64,000 nucleotides of DNA from Bdellovibrionales bacterium GWA1_52_35 (GTDB taxonomy: Bacteria; Bdellovibrionota; UBA1018), in assembly GCA_001769805.1 (NCBI GenBank), contig MEPO01000022.1, positions 132,476 to 196,475 of the forward strand, written 5' to 3'. The translations under genes were made by a program, and so were the position numbers. Shown piece after piece: positions 1-8,993 of the stretch. The notes beneath the pieces are model-generated. The model saw nothing but the letters and a program-made list of their open reading frames with translations. It was not told where the DNA came from and did not search any database. Within the stretch, counting starts at the first letter, position 1. Every line of letters begins with the position of its first letter.

Positions 1-1
1 G

Positions 2-2818
2 CCGAACCGCCCCGGGGAATTCTGGGCTTTGGAACGGCACTTCAGACCCGGTGTCACCGACAACGTGGGAAGAACCGCACTCGAGGCTTTTGAGATCACA
101 CTCCGGCGGAAGTTTCCGGAGGGTCGCGTGGCCAGTGGCAATCTTCTTCTGATCGAAGGTCCGGGGCTGACGGAAGACGAATTGGCGGTGCTTTCGCGTG
201 AAGTCTTCTGTAACGAACTGATTGAAACCTGGACCGTGATTCCGGCCTCAGAGCTGCGCAAGAGCGATCGCTTCCATCAGGAGCGGATCAAGAGGGATAT
301 TCCCAAGATGCTGGTGCGGGGCAGTTCCGATGCCGAACGTTTTGATTTCGCGGGCATGACCGATGAGCAGCTGATGACCCTCAATCAAAAGCGCCTTTGG
401 GCTTTTTCGAAAGAGGAGCTAGCGGTCATCCGGGAGCATTTCTCCCAGCGTGGCAAAGCCGCTCCGACCGATGTCGAAATCGAGGTCATCGCCCAGACCT
501 GGTCGGAACACTGCAAGCACAAGATCTTTGATGCCGATATCGAATACAAAGACTCGAGCGGCGAAAAGAATGTTCCGGGTTCCGCGATCCCGCATAAGAT
601 CCGCAGCCTCTTCAAGAGCTCAATCACGGCGACCACGCAGGAGCTGCGGCAACCGTGGTTACTTTCGGTTTTTGAGGATAACGCGGGAATTGTCGCCTTT
701 GACGAGGAAGATGCCCTTTGCATAAAAGTCGAAACGCATAATACTCCTTCAGCGCTCGATCCTTATGGTGGCGCGCTGACGGGAATCGTGGGCGTGAACC
801 GGGACATTCTGGGCTGTGGTCTGGGTGCGCGTCCCATTTTCAATACGGATGTTTTCTGCGTCGGACCGCTGGATTATTCTCAAACGCTGCCGGAAAGACT
901 TTTTCATCCCCGGAGAATTCTCAGTGGGATTCGTCAGGGCGTGGAGCATGGCGGAAACAAGAGTGGCATTCCGACCGTGAATGGCGCACTCATCATTGAT
1001 GAACGGTATCTGGGAAAACCCCTGGTTTACTGCGGAACGGGCGGAATCATGCCGCGAACGATCGCCGGGCGCCCCTGTGAATCGAAGGAAGTGAACGTGG
1101 GTGACCGCGTGGTGATGCTCGGGGGCCGAGTGGGCAAGGACGGAATTCATGGCGCGACCTTTTCCTCACTGGCGCTGGATCAGAATTCGCCGCAATCGGC
1201 AGTTCAGCTCGGAGACCCTCTCACGCAGAAGCGGATGACAGATTTCCTGCTGGTCGCACGAGACAAGGGACTTTACCGTGCTCTGACCGACAATGGTGCG
1301 GGTGGCCTCTCCTCCTCAGTCGGTGAAATGGCTCGGATCACCAACGGTGCCCGGGTCGATGTGAGTCGGGCCAAACCTAAGTACCCCGGCTTGAAACCTT
1401 ATGAGCTGATGGTCAGTGAATCCCAGGAGCGTATGACTTTGGCCGTACCTTCTTCTGATTTTGACAAGTTTTGTGCCCTGGCCGCGCAGTTCGGGGTTGA
1501 AGTCAGTGATCTCGGGGAATTCACGGAGACCGGGAAGCTTGAAATTTTTTACGGAGAGGAGCCGGTCGGCAGTCTTGATCTGAAATTTCTTCATCAGGGC
1601 GGGCCGAAACTGAAGTTATCCGGTGAATGGAAAGGTTTGCCTGTGCTGACCGAAATCCCCGCATCCGGCAAGACACCGGAAACGCTCAAATCCTTCAGCG
1701 ATGACGGAATCCGGTGTCTGCTTGACCTGCTCGGCAGCCCGAACATCGCCTCCAAGGAATGGCTGATCCGGCAATATGATCATGAAGTCCAGGGGACGTC
1801 GGTAATCAAGCCCCTGCACACCACGGGGACGGTCTCCGGCACTGGTTCCAGCGGCCCGAATGATGGTGCTGTTCTGAAACCCAAGTACAGTTCCAATCTT
1901 GGCGTGGCGGTCGGTTGCGGGATTAATCCCAAACTTTCGGATCATGATCCTTATCTGATGGCCCAATCGGTGGTGGATGAGGCCGTCAGAAATCTGCTGA
2001 CGGTAGGTGCGGAATACGGGAAGCCGGAATCCATGCTGGCGCTCGTCGATAATTTCTGCTGGCCGGACCCCGTCGGGGATTCCGGAAAAACCGCCGCCCT
2101 GGTTCGTGCTTGCTACGGACTGCGGGATGCCTGCCTGGAACTCAAAGCGCCGCTGGTTTCCGGTAAAGACAGCATGAAGAATGATTATCGCGGCAAACGT
2201 GGCTCCAAGCCGCTGACGATTTCCATTCCTCCGACCCTGCTGATCACCGGAATCGGCAAGGTTCCGGATATTTCACTCGCCCGAAGTGCAGATTTCAAGA
2301 CGGGTGGAGATACGATTTATCTTCTGGGCGGGGATTCGTTTGGATTGCGCGGATCTGAGTTCGCGACCCGCTTCCGGACGGATGATGCTCCCCAGAAATT
2401 GGGCCAGCCTGACTGGGCCCTGGCGCGAAAGGTGTACTCCTGGATCGGCGGCGGGATCGGCCAGGAACAGGGCAAGCTGCGCTCTCTGCACGATGTTTCA
2501 GATGGCGGCATGCTAGTGGCTATTTCTGAAAGCATTCTTGCCCGGGGCTTGGGCGCGGTGATCATTATTCCCGGAGACAAGAACATTTGGGAGTTCAGCT
2601 TTGGTGAAGGATTTCACAGTTTCATCGCCACTGTTTCGGATTGGGATGTCCAGGCGATGGAAGCGGAGTGGAAGTCTCTGGGCGTGCCCTTTTTCAAAAT
2701 AGGAGCCGTCATCAGTCAGGAACGTCTCGATGTTTCATTTGAAGAGGGCGTGAAGCATTGGAGCATATCCACCAAGCAATTGCGAACGGCCTGGCAGAAA
2801 GCGGGGTATTGGGAATGA
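2..2818 (+). CDS. purL: Phosphoribosylformylglycinamidine synthase, fused PurS-PurL type (5' end outside window)
   Basis: ATP-dependent conversion of FGAR plus glutamine-derived ammonia to FGAM, step 4 of purine synthesis. The frame is open to the left edge of the window: the first possible start (TTG at 29) is preceded by uninterrupted sense codons, so the true start lies upstream. The first ~100 visible residues resemble a PurS domain (RPGVTDNVGRT), followed by a PurL core: TWSEHCKH near residue 156 (counted from 29), HNTPS near 235 and HGGNKSGIPT near 308. Both AIRS-type halves are present. There is no glutaminase domain; purQ supplies it and follows with an ATGA overlap. The fused PurS explains the absence of a separate purS here. 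Identity is firm; only the N-terminus is missing. Confidence 0.95.
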   Translation, partial: PNRPGEFWALERHFRPGVTDNVGRTALEAFEITLRRKFPEGRVASGNLLLIEGPGLTEDELAVLSREVFCNELIETWTVIPASELRKSDRFHQERIKRDIPKMLVRGSSDAERFDFAGMTDEQLMTLNQKRLWAFSKEELAVIREHFSQRGKAAPTDVEIEVIAQTWSEHCKHKIFDADIEYKDSSGEKNVPGSAIPHKIRSLFKSSITATTQELRQPWLLSVFEDNAGIVAFDEEDALCIKVETHNTPSALDPYGGALTGIVGVNRDILGCGLGARPIFNTDVFCVGPLDYSQTLPERLFHPRRILSGIRQGVEHGGNKSGIPTVNGALIIDERYLGKPLVYCGTGGIMPRTIAGRPCESKEVNVGDRVVMLGGRVGKDGIHGATFSSLALDQNSPQSAVQLGDPLTQKRMTDFLLVARDKGLYRALTDNGAGGLSSSVGEMARITNGARVDVSRAKPKYPGLKPYELMVSESQERMTLAVPSSDFDKFCALAAQFGVEVSDLGEFTETGKLEIFYGEEPVGSLDLKFLHQGGPKLKLSGEWKGLPVLTEIPASGKTPETLKSFSDDGIRCLLDLLGSPNIASKEWLIRQYDHEVQGTSVIKPLHTTGTVSGTGSSGPNDGAVLKPKYSSNLGVAVGCGINPKLSDHDPYLMAQSVVDEAVRNLLTVGAEYGKPESMLALVDNFCWPDPVGDSGKTAALVRACYGLRDACLELKAPLVSGKDSMKNDYRGKRGSKPLTISIPPTLLITGIGKVPDISLARSADFKTGGDTIYLLGGDSFGLRGSEFATRFRTDDAPQKLGQPDWALARKVYSWIGGGIGQEQGKLRSLHDVSDGGMLVAISESILARGLGAVIIIPGDKNIWEFSFGEGFHSFIATVSDWDVQAMEAEWKSLGVPFFKIGAVISQERLDVSFEEGVKHWSISTKQLRTAWQKAGYWE

Positions 2819-3573
2819 GTAGACCCAAGGTACTGATCATCACGGGGGAGGGGATCAATTGCGAACGGGAGACGGCGGCGGCCTTCCGGCTTGCGGGGTT
2901 TGATGCGGAAATCCGGTACATCAACGAACTGGTTCTGCAACGCCTCGATTTGAACCAGCTGTCTTCGTCTTTTTCGGTTCTCGCACTGCCGGGTGGATTT
3001 TCCTTCGGGGATGATCTCGGCTCCGGGAAAGTGCTTGCGCTCAAAATTCAATACCAGCTGGGCTGGGACCTTCAGACCTACGCCGCAAGAGGCGGTCTCG
3101 TCATCGGGATCTGCAACGGATTTCAGGCGCTGATCCGCATGGGTGTTTTCGGCAAGGAGGTTTCCATTACAAACAATGCAAATGGGAAATTCCTCGACAC
3201 CTGGGTCAAAGTCACGCCTTCGGGGACTCACTCCCCCTGGCTGCGCGGGGTGGGTGCGATGGATCTGCCGATCCGGCATGGTGAAGGGCGTGTGATCTTT
3301 GGCACTGAACGCAAGAGCGAGGTTATGAGCAAGATGAATCGCGCGGGCATGATGTGTTTGAAGTACGACGGAGATCCGAATGGCAGCGAAGAGCGACTGG
3401 CCGGGCTGTGCGACGCGAGTGGGAGAATTTTCGGGCTGATGCCCCATCCGGAAGCTTTTGTGCGCTGGACGGCCCATCCGGACTGGACCCAGCAACCCGC
3501 CCGGGCGAATGCTCCCGGTCAGGGGCTGGCAATTTTTGAAAATGCGATGCGTGCCGTACAGGAGGCCAGATAA
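2815..3573 (+). CDS. purQ: Phosphoribosylformylglycinamidine synthase, glutamine amidotransferase subunit
   Basis: Class I glutaminase that feeds ammonia to PurL. The chosen ATG at 2815 overlaps the purL stop (ATGA) and gives the typical beginning MSRPKVLIITGEG; an in-frame start at 2758 lies inside purL and adds unlikely residues. The catalytic triad is visible: nucleophile Cys100 in GICNGF, with His211 and Glu213 in MPHPEAF. The 252-residue length suits the family. The stop overlaps the purH start (TAATG), indicating translational coupling. Confidence 0.95.
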   Translation: MSRPKVLIITGEGINCERETAAAFRLAGFDAEIRYINELVLQRLDLNQLSSSFSVLALPGGFSFGDDLGSGKVLALKIQYQLGWDLQTYAARGGLVIGICNGFQALIRMGVFGKEVSITNNANGKFLDTWVKVTPSGTHSPWLRGVGAMDLPIRHGEGRVIFGTERKSEVMSKMNRAGMMCLKYDGDPNGSEERLAGLCDASGRIFGLMPHPEAFVRWTAHPDWTQQPARANAPGQGLAIFENAMRAVQEAR

Positions 3574-5162
3574 TGAAAGCCGGTTTGAAAATAAGGCGAG
3601 CTCTTCTTAGTGTTTCGGACAAGAACGGAGTTGTGGAGCTCGGACGCGCGCTTCATGCAGCCGGTACCGAGCTGATTGCGACTGGCAATACCGCCAAAAT
3701 TCTACGTGAGGCGGAGCTGCCGATCACTCCGATCGAAGAAGTTTCGGGCAGCCCCGAAGCTTTCCAGGGAAGAATGAAGACTCTTTCGTTCCCGGTTTTC
3801 AGCGGCATTCTTCATCGCCGGGGAAGTTCTCCCGCTGCCCTGAAAGATCTGGAGGACCTTCGCAGTCTCGGTCTGGGGCCGATTGACTGCGTGATCGTGA
3901 ATTTTTATCCCTTCGAAAAAACCGCGGCCCGCACCGGGATCACGCGACCCGAGCTGATCGAGGAAATCGATATTGGCGGTCCTTCGCTGGTTCGCGCTGC
4001 TGCCAAGAATTCTCCCGATGTTCTCGTGCTCACTTCTCCTGCCCAGTATTCCGCGGTGATTGCAGAGCTAGGGCAGGCAGGCATGGTGAGTTGCGCACTT
4101 GCGGAGCGTTGCGCGGCCGAATGCTGGGACCAGGTACTGGCGTATGACTCGGCGATTGCATCCCAGCTGGGCGCGGGCGCCCGGCTCGCGTTACGTTACG
4201 GTGAAAATCCTCATCAGAAAGGCTATCTCTCGATCGATGCTGATAGTGCGATTGCCTGGCCCCGCAATAAAGAGGAGCAGCTCACACCCGCGGAACTTTC
4301 GTACAATAATATTCTGGATATTTCGGCGGCTTACGGTCTGACGGGAGATCTGCTTGAGATCGGAAGTTCCGCAAAGCAGCTCGGAACGGGGGTTGTGATT
4401 GTAAAACATGGCAACCCTTGTGGCTGTGCCTGGGCCGGAAGTCAGCTGGAGGCTCTGGAGAGAGCCTGGGAAGGGGATCCGGTTTCGGCCTTTGGCGGCA
4501 TCGTGATGTTCACCCGTGAACTCGAAGAAGCTGCGGCAGCCTGGCTTTCGGATAAGTTCATTGAAGCCGTGGTGGCACCTCACCTTTCTGCCGATTCAGC
4601 TTCTTTGAAAAAAATACTGCTCAAAAGAAAAAACCTCAAGGCGGTTGCGATCCGGCGCTATGGCGCTGTGCCTGCTTTTCTTGAAGTGACGGTTCCGGGG
4701 GGCAGGCTCGCCCAGGCCTCAGATACCGGCATTTCGGATCCTCTGAAAACTGTCACCCGGATAACCTGGCCTGAGGCCAAGACACGGTTGGCCCATTTTG
4801 GAATTGCGGTCGCCCGAGCCTTGAAATCCAATGCGGTCGCGATTGTGCGCGAGATTCCCGGAAAGCCTGGGACCCTGCAATTGGTCGGTGGAGGGCAGGG
4901 ACAGCCCAACCGGATTGAAGCTTTGAAGTGGCTTGCGGTTCCGCGCGCCAAAAAAGTTCTGGCCTCCGGCAGTCTGGAAGATTGTGTACTGGCCAGCGAC
5001 GCGTTCTTTCCTTTCCGGGATACAGTTGAAGCCGCGCAGGAAGCCGGTTTGCGTTACATCGTCCAGCCGGGAGGCAGTCTGAAGGACGCTGAAAGCATTG
5101 CCGCCTGTGATGAGCTGGGGCTTTCGATGGTTTTCACGGGAATACGCCATTTTAAACATTAG
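3573..5162 (+). CDS. purH: Bifunctional AICAR formyltransferase / IMP cyclohydrolase
   Basis: Catalyses the last two steps to IMP. The N-terminal MGS-like cyclohydrolase domain begins with ALLSVSDKNG and includes NFYPFEKT; the transformylase domain carries RYGENPHQ near residue 210 and the catalytic KHGNPCG near 277. The 529-residue length is normal for a full bifunctional enzyme. The gene overlaps purQ by one base and ends 14 bases before purM, so it belongs to the same operon. Confidence 0.96.
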   Translation: MKAGLKIRRALLSVSDKNGVVELGRALHAAGTELIATGNTAKILREAELPITPIEEVSGSPEAFQGRMKTLSFPVFSGILHRRGSSPAALKDLEDLRSLGLGPIDCVIVNFYPFEKTAARTGITRPELIEEIDIGGPSLVRAAAKNSPDVLVLTSPAQYSAVIAELGQAGMVSCALAERCAAECWDQVLAYDSAIASQLGAGARLALRYGENPHQKGYLSIDADSAIAWPRNKEEQLTPAELSYNNILDISAAYGLTGDLLEIGSSAKQLGTGVVIVKHGNPCGCAWAGSQLEALERAWEGDPVSAFGGIVMFTRELEEAAAAWLSDKFIEAVVAPHLSADSASLKKILLKRKNLKAVAIRRYGAVPAFLEVTVPGGRLAQASDTGISDPLKTVTRITWPEAKTRLAHFGIAVARALKSNAVAIVREIPGKPGTLQLVGGGQGQPNRIEALKWLAVPRAKKVLASGSLEDCVLASDAFFPFRDTVEAAQEAGLRYIVQPGGSLKDAESIAACDELGLSMVFTGIRHFKH

Positions 5163-5176
5163 ATTGGGAGATTGCG

Positions 5177-6211
5177 ATGGCAGCTTTGGATTATGCAAAA
5201 TCAGGAGTAAATCGCGAGAGTGCCGACGTTTTTGTCGAGAAGATCGCGCTTCTTTCAATAAAAACCCTGAACAAGCGGGTCAAAGCCTCGATTGGTGGGT
5301 ACGCTTCGCTTTTTGAACTCGACAAGAAGAGATGGCTTGCGGCTTCAACCGACGGCGTGGGAACGAAGCTGAAACTGGCGTTCCGGCTGGGTGAGCACTC
5401 GAGTGTTGGAATCGACCTGGTCGCGATGTCCGTGAATGACCTGCTTTGCGTGGGGGCGGAACCGCTTTTCTTCCTGGATTACTTCGCAACCGGCAAACTT
5501 GATCCGGGCATTGCTGAAGAGGTTCTCAAGGGAATCGTCGACGGTTGCCAGCAAGCCGGTTGTGCGCTCGTCGGTGGAGAGACGGCGGAGATGCCGGATT
5601 TCTATGCGGCAGGTGAATATGATCTGGGTGGTTTTGCGGTCGGTATCGTTGATCCCTCACGAGTTCTTCCCCGGGCGAAGAATGAAATCCGGCCCGGAGA
5701 TATTTGTCTCGGAATTGGTTCGAGTGGTTGTCACAGCAACGGATTCAGTCTTTTACGAAAGCTGCTTCCGTCCGGAAGATCCGGGGACCAGCTTGCCTGG
5801 GAATTGCTCACCCCCACCCGGATTTATGTCAAGGCTTTGAAGCCGCTCCTGGCGGCAAGAAAGATCAAGGGACTTGCGCATATCACGGGCTCAGGGTTTT
5901 TGAACGTACCGAGAATTTCCGAGAAGGTCAGCTATGATCTGACTTTGCCTGCAGTGGAGGAGCGGCCCCGGATTTTCAAATGGATTGAGGAGCAGTCGGG
6001 TCTGGAGTTTCCGGAACTGGCGCGCACTTTCAATCTCGGCATCGGAATGGTCGCGGTCGTGGAACCCAAAGCGGCAATGGCCGTTTTGAAGGCGCTCGAA
6101 AAATCAGGAGAGAAGGCCTGGGTTCTCGGACAGGTGATCAAGAAGAAATCAGCGGCTTCAGCTTCGCAGGTGAATCTCCGAAGCGGCGGCGAAATGGCCG
6201 TTCTGGAATAA
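5177..6211 (+). CDS. purM: Phosphoribosylformylglycinamidine cyclo-ligase (AIR synthetase)
   Basis: ATP-dependent ring closure of FGAM to AIR, step 5 of purine synthesis. Begins DYAKSGVNRE, typical for PurM; the ATP/substrate loop DGVGTKLKLA lies near residue 58 and GGETAEMPDFY near 136. The 344-residue length is standard. It acts directly downstream of PurLQ in the pathway, yet sits after purH in the operon. The next gene starts 7 bases after its stop. Confidence 0.96.
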   Translation: MAALDYAKSGVNRESADVFVEKIALLSIKTLNKRVKASIGGYASLFELDKKRWLAASTDGVGTKLKLAFRLGEHSSVGIDLVAMSVNDLLCVGAEPLFFLDYFATGKLDPGIAEEVLKGIVDGCQQAGCALVGGETAEMPDFYAAGEYDLGGFAVGIVDPSRVLPRAKNEIRPGDICLGIGSSGCHSNGFSLLRKLLPSGRSGDQLAWELLTPTRIYVKALKPLLAARKIKGLAHITGSGFLNVPRISEKVSYDLTLPAVEERPRIFKWIEEQSGLEFPELARTFNLGIGMVAVVEPKAAMAVLKALEKSGEKAWVLGQVIKKKSAASASQVNLRSGGEMAVLE

Positions 6212-6218
6212 AGGTTTC

Positions 6219-8993
6219 ATGCTCCTTCCCATTCCTCACGAAGAACTGTCCGGCCTGTCTCCGCGCGTCTGGCTCTGTATCGGACCGGGTTTTGCCCGTG
6301 AGGATATGAAGGCAGCGGTTCTGGCGCGGACCAGCAGCTTCACTGCTTCAGCAATCACTACCGTTCAGGAAATCAGCCGCAAGCTCCTGGAGGCAGGGCG
6401 GCCGGAAACTAAAATATCGAATGATCGCATTTTGAATTCGCTCGCGCGCCAGGAAGTCCTTCGCACTTTATTGGCTGAGCCTCGCATTGGCGAGCGGATG
6501 ATAGAATTGAAGCGTTTGCGGCGGCAGGGCACTTTTTTCAAGAAACTCGATTCCGCGATCCAGGCCGGGCGCCTGCTCTTTTCTCACGACACCGAACGGG
6601 ATGTCCTTTATGAGCGCCTTGCCCAGTCTGTCGGCGAGAGTCCTCTGCGCGAGGAAATTCGGGCTTTGGCGCGGGCTTATGAAACCTGGCTGCGGGCTTC
6701 CTCTCTTTGGGACGGCCCTGCTTTGTTGAAGGAAGCCCAGGAATTGCTCCAGGAAAACGGCTGGCCCGAGAAGCTGGCGCGACCCGAGCGCATTCTTTAT
6801 TACAGTACTCAGGCCGAGGAGAGTCTGGAGAAAAGTTTCTGGGAGAGTCTGGACCGAAATGTCCAAGTGGAAAAATTCGGTTATTCCACTGGTTCAGCCG
6901 CGCCGGCGACCGCCCTCGCGGCGGTCTGGAATTGGGAACGCTGGCATACTCTGGATGATGCCGCCGAAAGCTTCGCTGATGAGCTGCAGGCCCGCATAAA
7001 AACACCCGCTGACTGGAACCGCCTGGCCGTATTGATTCCGGATATTCCTTCCATCCGGCGTTCAATGCTCAGGGCTTTGGCGGACCGGAAAATCCCGCTG
7101 GCGGATCCTCGTGATCCTTCACGACTGCGCTGGGATGAAACGGTCAAAATGGCGATGCTTCCGCTGGAGCTGGTGGCCCGTAATTTCGAACGCCATCAAG
7201 TCCTGGCCTGGATGGGCCAAAGGCGTGCCGAATATCCCGTCGCAAAGTACGTGGAACTAGTCCGGGAAATTGCTTTCCGTGGCGTGCGGGATGGATTGAG
7301 AAGCTACCTGCCGCGCGAAGCGTTCACACCATCGCGCGAACGTGTTCGCGCCCCAGTGGATTTTACGCCTCTTTATTCCGAACTTCAGGATCTGTTGCGC
7401 CGTTTCGGAGGGAAGAAAACCGCGCGCGAACTCGGCAAAGCCCATCTGCAATGGCTTTCTGAGCAAGCGCCAAAAATACCGGAATTGGGGCCCTTGCTTG
7501 AATTTTTCGAAGCGTTCTGGAATCAGCTCTGCGAAGACCTGGTTCGCGTGAATCTTGAAGAGAGGCGGGGAGCGCCGCTTTACTGGTTGGAACGCCTGCG
7601 CACGCGCCTGGCTGAAATGACCCCGCCGGTCGAGCGTCTGAAGCCTGAGGCAGGATTACGGATTTTCCGGCTTCAGCAGGCACCACTCGAAACGCTCCCC
7701 ATTGATCTTTTCATTTTCGGAATGCCGGCGCGCTGGCTCACGGTGGATGGCGGGGACTACTGGTTCAATGCCCGGGAGCGCGATCTGCTCGGGACGGAAT
7801 TCGCGGTGCGCTCGTCCCGGCTCTTCAGGGAAGAGCGCTTGCTCGTTTTAAAGAGCTGGTTTGCAATGGCCTCCTCGATCACTTTACTGGACGCGGATTA
7901 CGGCGAAGATGGGCGGGAGCGGGAGACTCTTGAAGCGTTGCTGCAGGCCTTGGGCTCTCCGTTGACGGAAGCGGTTTCTAAAGGTTCCCACCCGCGCTGG
8001 TGCCAAAGCTATTCGGCATTGAGACCCGCGCCTCCTTTGGAAATCAAGCTTCCGCCAGTGAAGAATCGGAAACCGGGTGAGAAGCCCTCCCTTTCGGCCA
8101 CGGCTTTGGACCGGTTCAGCCGTTGCGCGTTTCAGGGGCTTGCCCTGCAGCGCTGGAAACTCTGGGATCTCCGGGACCCGGGACTGGATCTCTGGCCTGA
8201 GGTTCGGGGAACGATGTTGCACGATTCAGTGAAGATTCTGCTGCGCTCCCGGGATCCTGGGGGACAGTTCACCGTGACTCCGCGTGAGGCTTTGGACCGC
8301 GCCTGGAGTGAACGGCCGCCAAAAGGTTTTTTCAGAAGTCAGAGAACCGAAGAATATGAAAAACTCCGCTCAACGCTGGTTCTCGAAAATTTCTGTTCGG
8401 TCGAGCGTGAATATTTTGAGCGCGCCGGTACGAAGACTTTCAGTCTCGAAGAATTGAAAGTGAAACTGGAGTACCCGGAATTTGTGATCGTAGGAGAGCC
8501 CGATCGGATCGAAGAGCACGCAGATGGATTTTTTGTCGCGGATTTCAAATCAGCTTCGGGTCAGCCCAATGGTCTGGAGATTCTTGAAAAAGGTTACCGG
8601 CTGCAGCTTCCCTTCTATGCCATTGCCCTGCAAGGCCAGACCGGAAAACCGGTGATCGGTGTGCAGTTCATCGAGCTGACGCGCGGCGGGGTGCGCTCGA
8701 GCGGGATTTTCTTCGAAAGATGGAATGGCAAGGAGCCGGGGAAGCTCACCAGGTTGCGTTCGAATGTGAAGAGCCTTTTCAAAGAAGAGCCTGATGAAAT
8801 CTGGTCACGGATTGAGGAGAAAATGATCACGCAGGCGCGGGATTACCTGAACGGAAATTACCGGGTTGCACCCAAAAAGGAAAGTGAGTGCCGAGGCTGC
8901 GCTGCCGCGGATCTTTGCGGCTTCAAACGCCTGGCGGCCTCCGGGATCAGTGTGATGCCCAAACCCGAGGGTGTTTCCGAGGGGGAAGTCTGA
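6219..8993 (+). CDS. addB: AddB-like PD-(D/E)XK nuclease with iron-sulfur cluster motif
   Basis: Probable partner subunit of an AddAB/RecBCD-type helicase-nuclease that processes double-strand breaks. The C-terminal nuclease shows GEPDRIEEH near residue 759 and VADFKSAS near 774, the acidic/lysine core of the RecB-like fold, then a Cys triplet C891-RG-C894-AAADL-C900. With an upstream Cys near 635 (SRCAFQGL) this gives the CX~255CX2CX5C arrangement of AddB-type Fe-S nucleases. No Walker A motif is visible at the N-terminus (the matching area reads CIGPGFARED), so the helicase-like part appears inactive. An AAGG ribosome site overlaps the purM stop. The stop overlaps the next start (TGATG), which pairs it with the helicase. 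Family assignment is good; the exact subunit name is inferred. Confidence 0.8.
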   Translation: MLLPIPHEELSGLSPRVWLCIGPGFAREDMKAAVLARTSSFTASAITTVQEISRKLLEAGRPETKISNDRILNSLARQEVLRTLLAEPRIGERMIELKRLRRQGTFFKKLDSAIQAGRLLFSHDTERDVLYERLAQSVGESPLREEIRALARAYETWLRASSLWDGPALLKEAQELLQENGWPEKLARPERILYYSTQAEESLEKSFWESLDRNVQVEKFGYSTGSAAPATALAAVWNWERWHTLDDAAESFADELQARIKTPADWNRLAVLIPDIPSIRRSMLRALADRKIPLADPRDPSRLRWDETVKMAMLPLELVARNFERHQVLAWMGQRRAEYPVAKYVELVREIAFRGVRDGLRSYLPREAFTPSRERVRAPVDFTPLYSELQDLLRRFGGKKTARELGKAHLQWLSEQAPKIPELGPLLEFFEAFWNQLCEDLVRVNLEERRGAPLYWLERLRTRLAEMTPPVERLKPEAGLRIFRLQQAPLETLPIDLFIFGMPARWLTVDGGDYWFNARERDLLGTEFAVRSSRLFREERLLVLKSWFAMASSITLLDADYGEDGRERETLEALLQALGSPLTEAVSKGSHPRWCQSYSALRPAPPLEIKLPPVKNRKPGEKPSLSATALDRFSRCAFQGLALQRWKLWDLRDPGLDLWPEVRGTMLHDSVKILLRSRDPGGQFTVTPREALDRAWSERPPKGFFRSQRTEEYEKLRSTLVLENFCSVEREYFERAGTKTFSLEELKVKLEYPEFVIVGEPDRIEEHADGFFVADFKSASGQPNGLEILEKGYRLQLPFYAIALQGQTGKPVIGVQFIELTRGGVRSSGIFFERWNGKEPGKLTRLRSNVKSLFKEEPDEIWSRIEEKMITQARDYLNGNYRVAPKKESECRGCAAADLCGFKRLAASGISVMPKPEGVSEGEV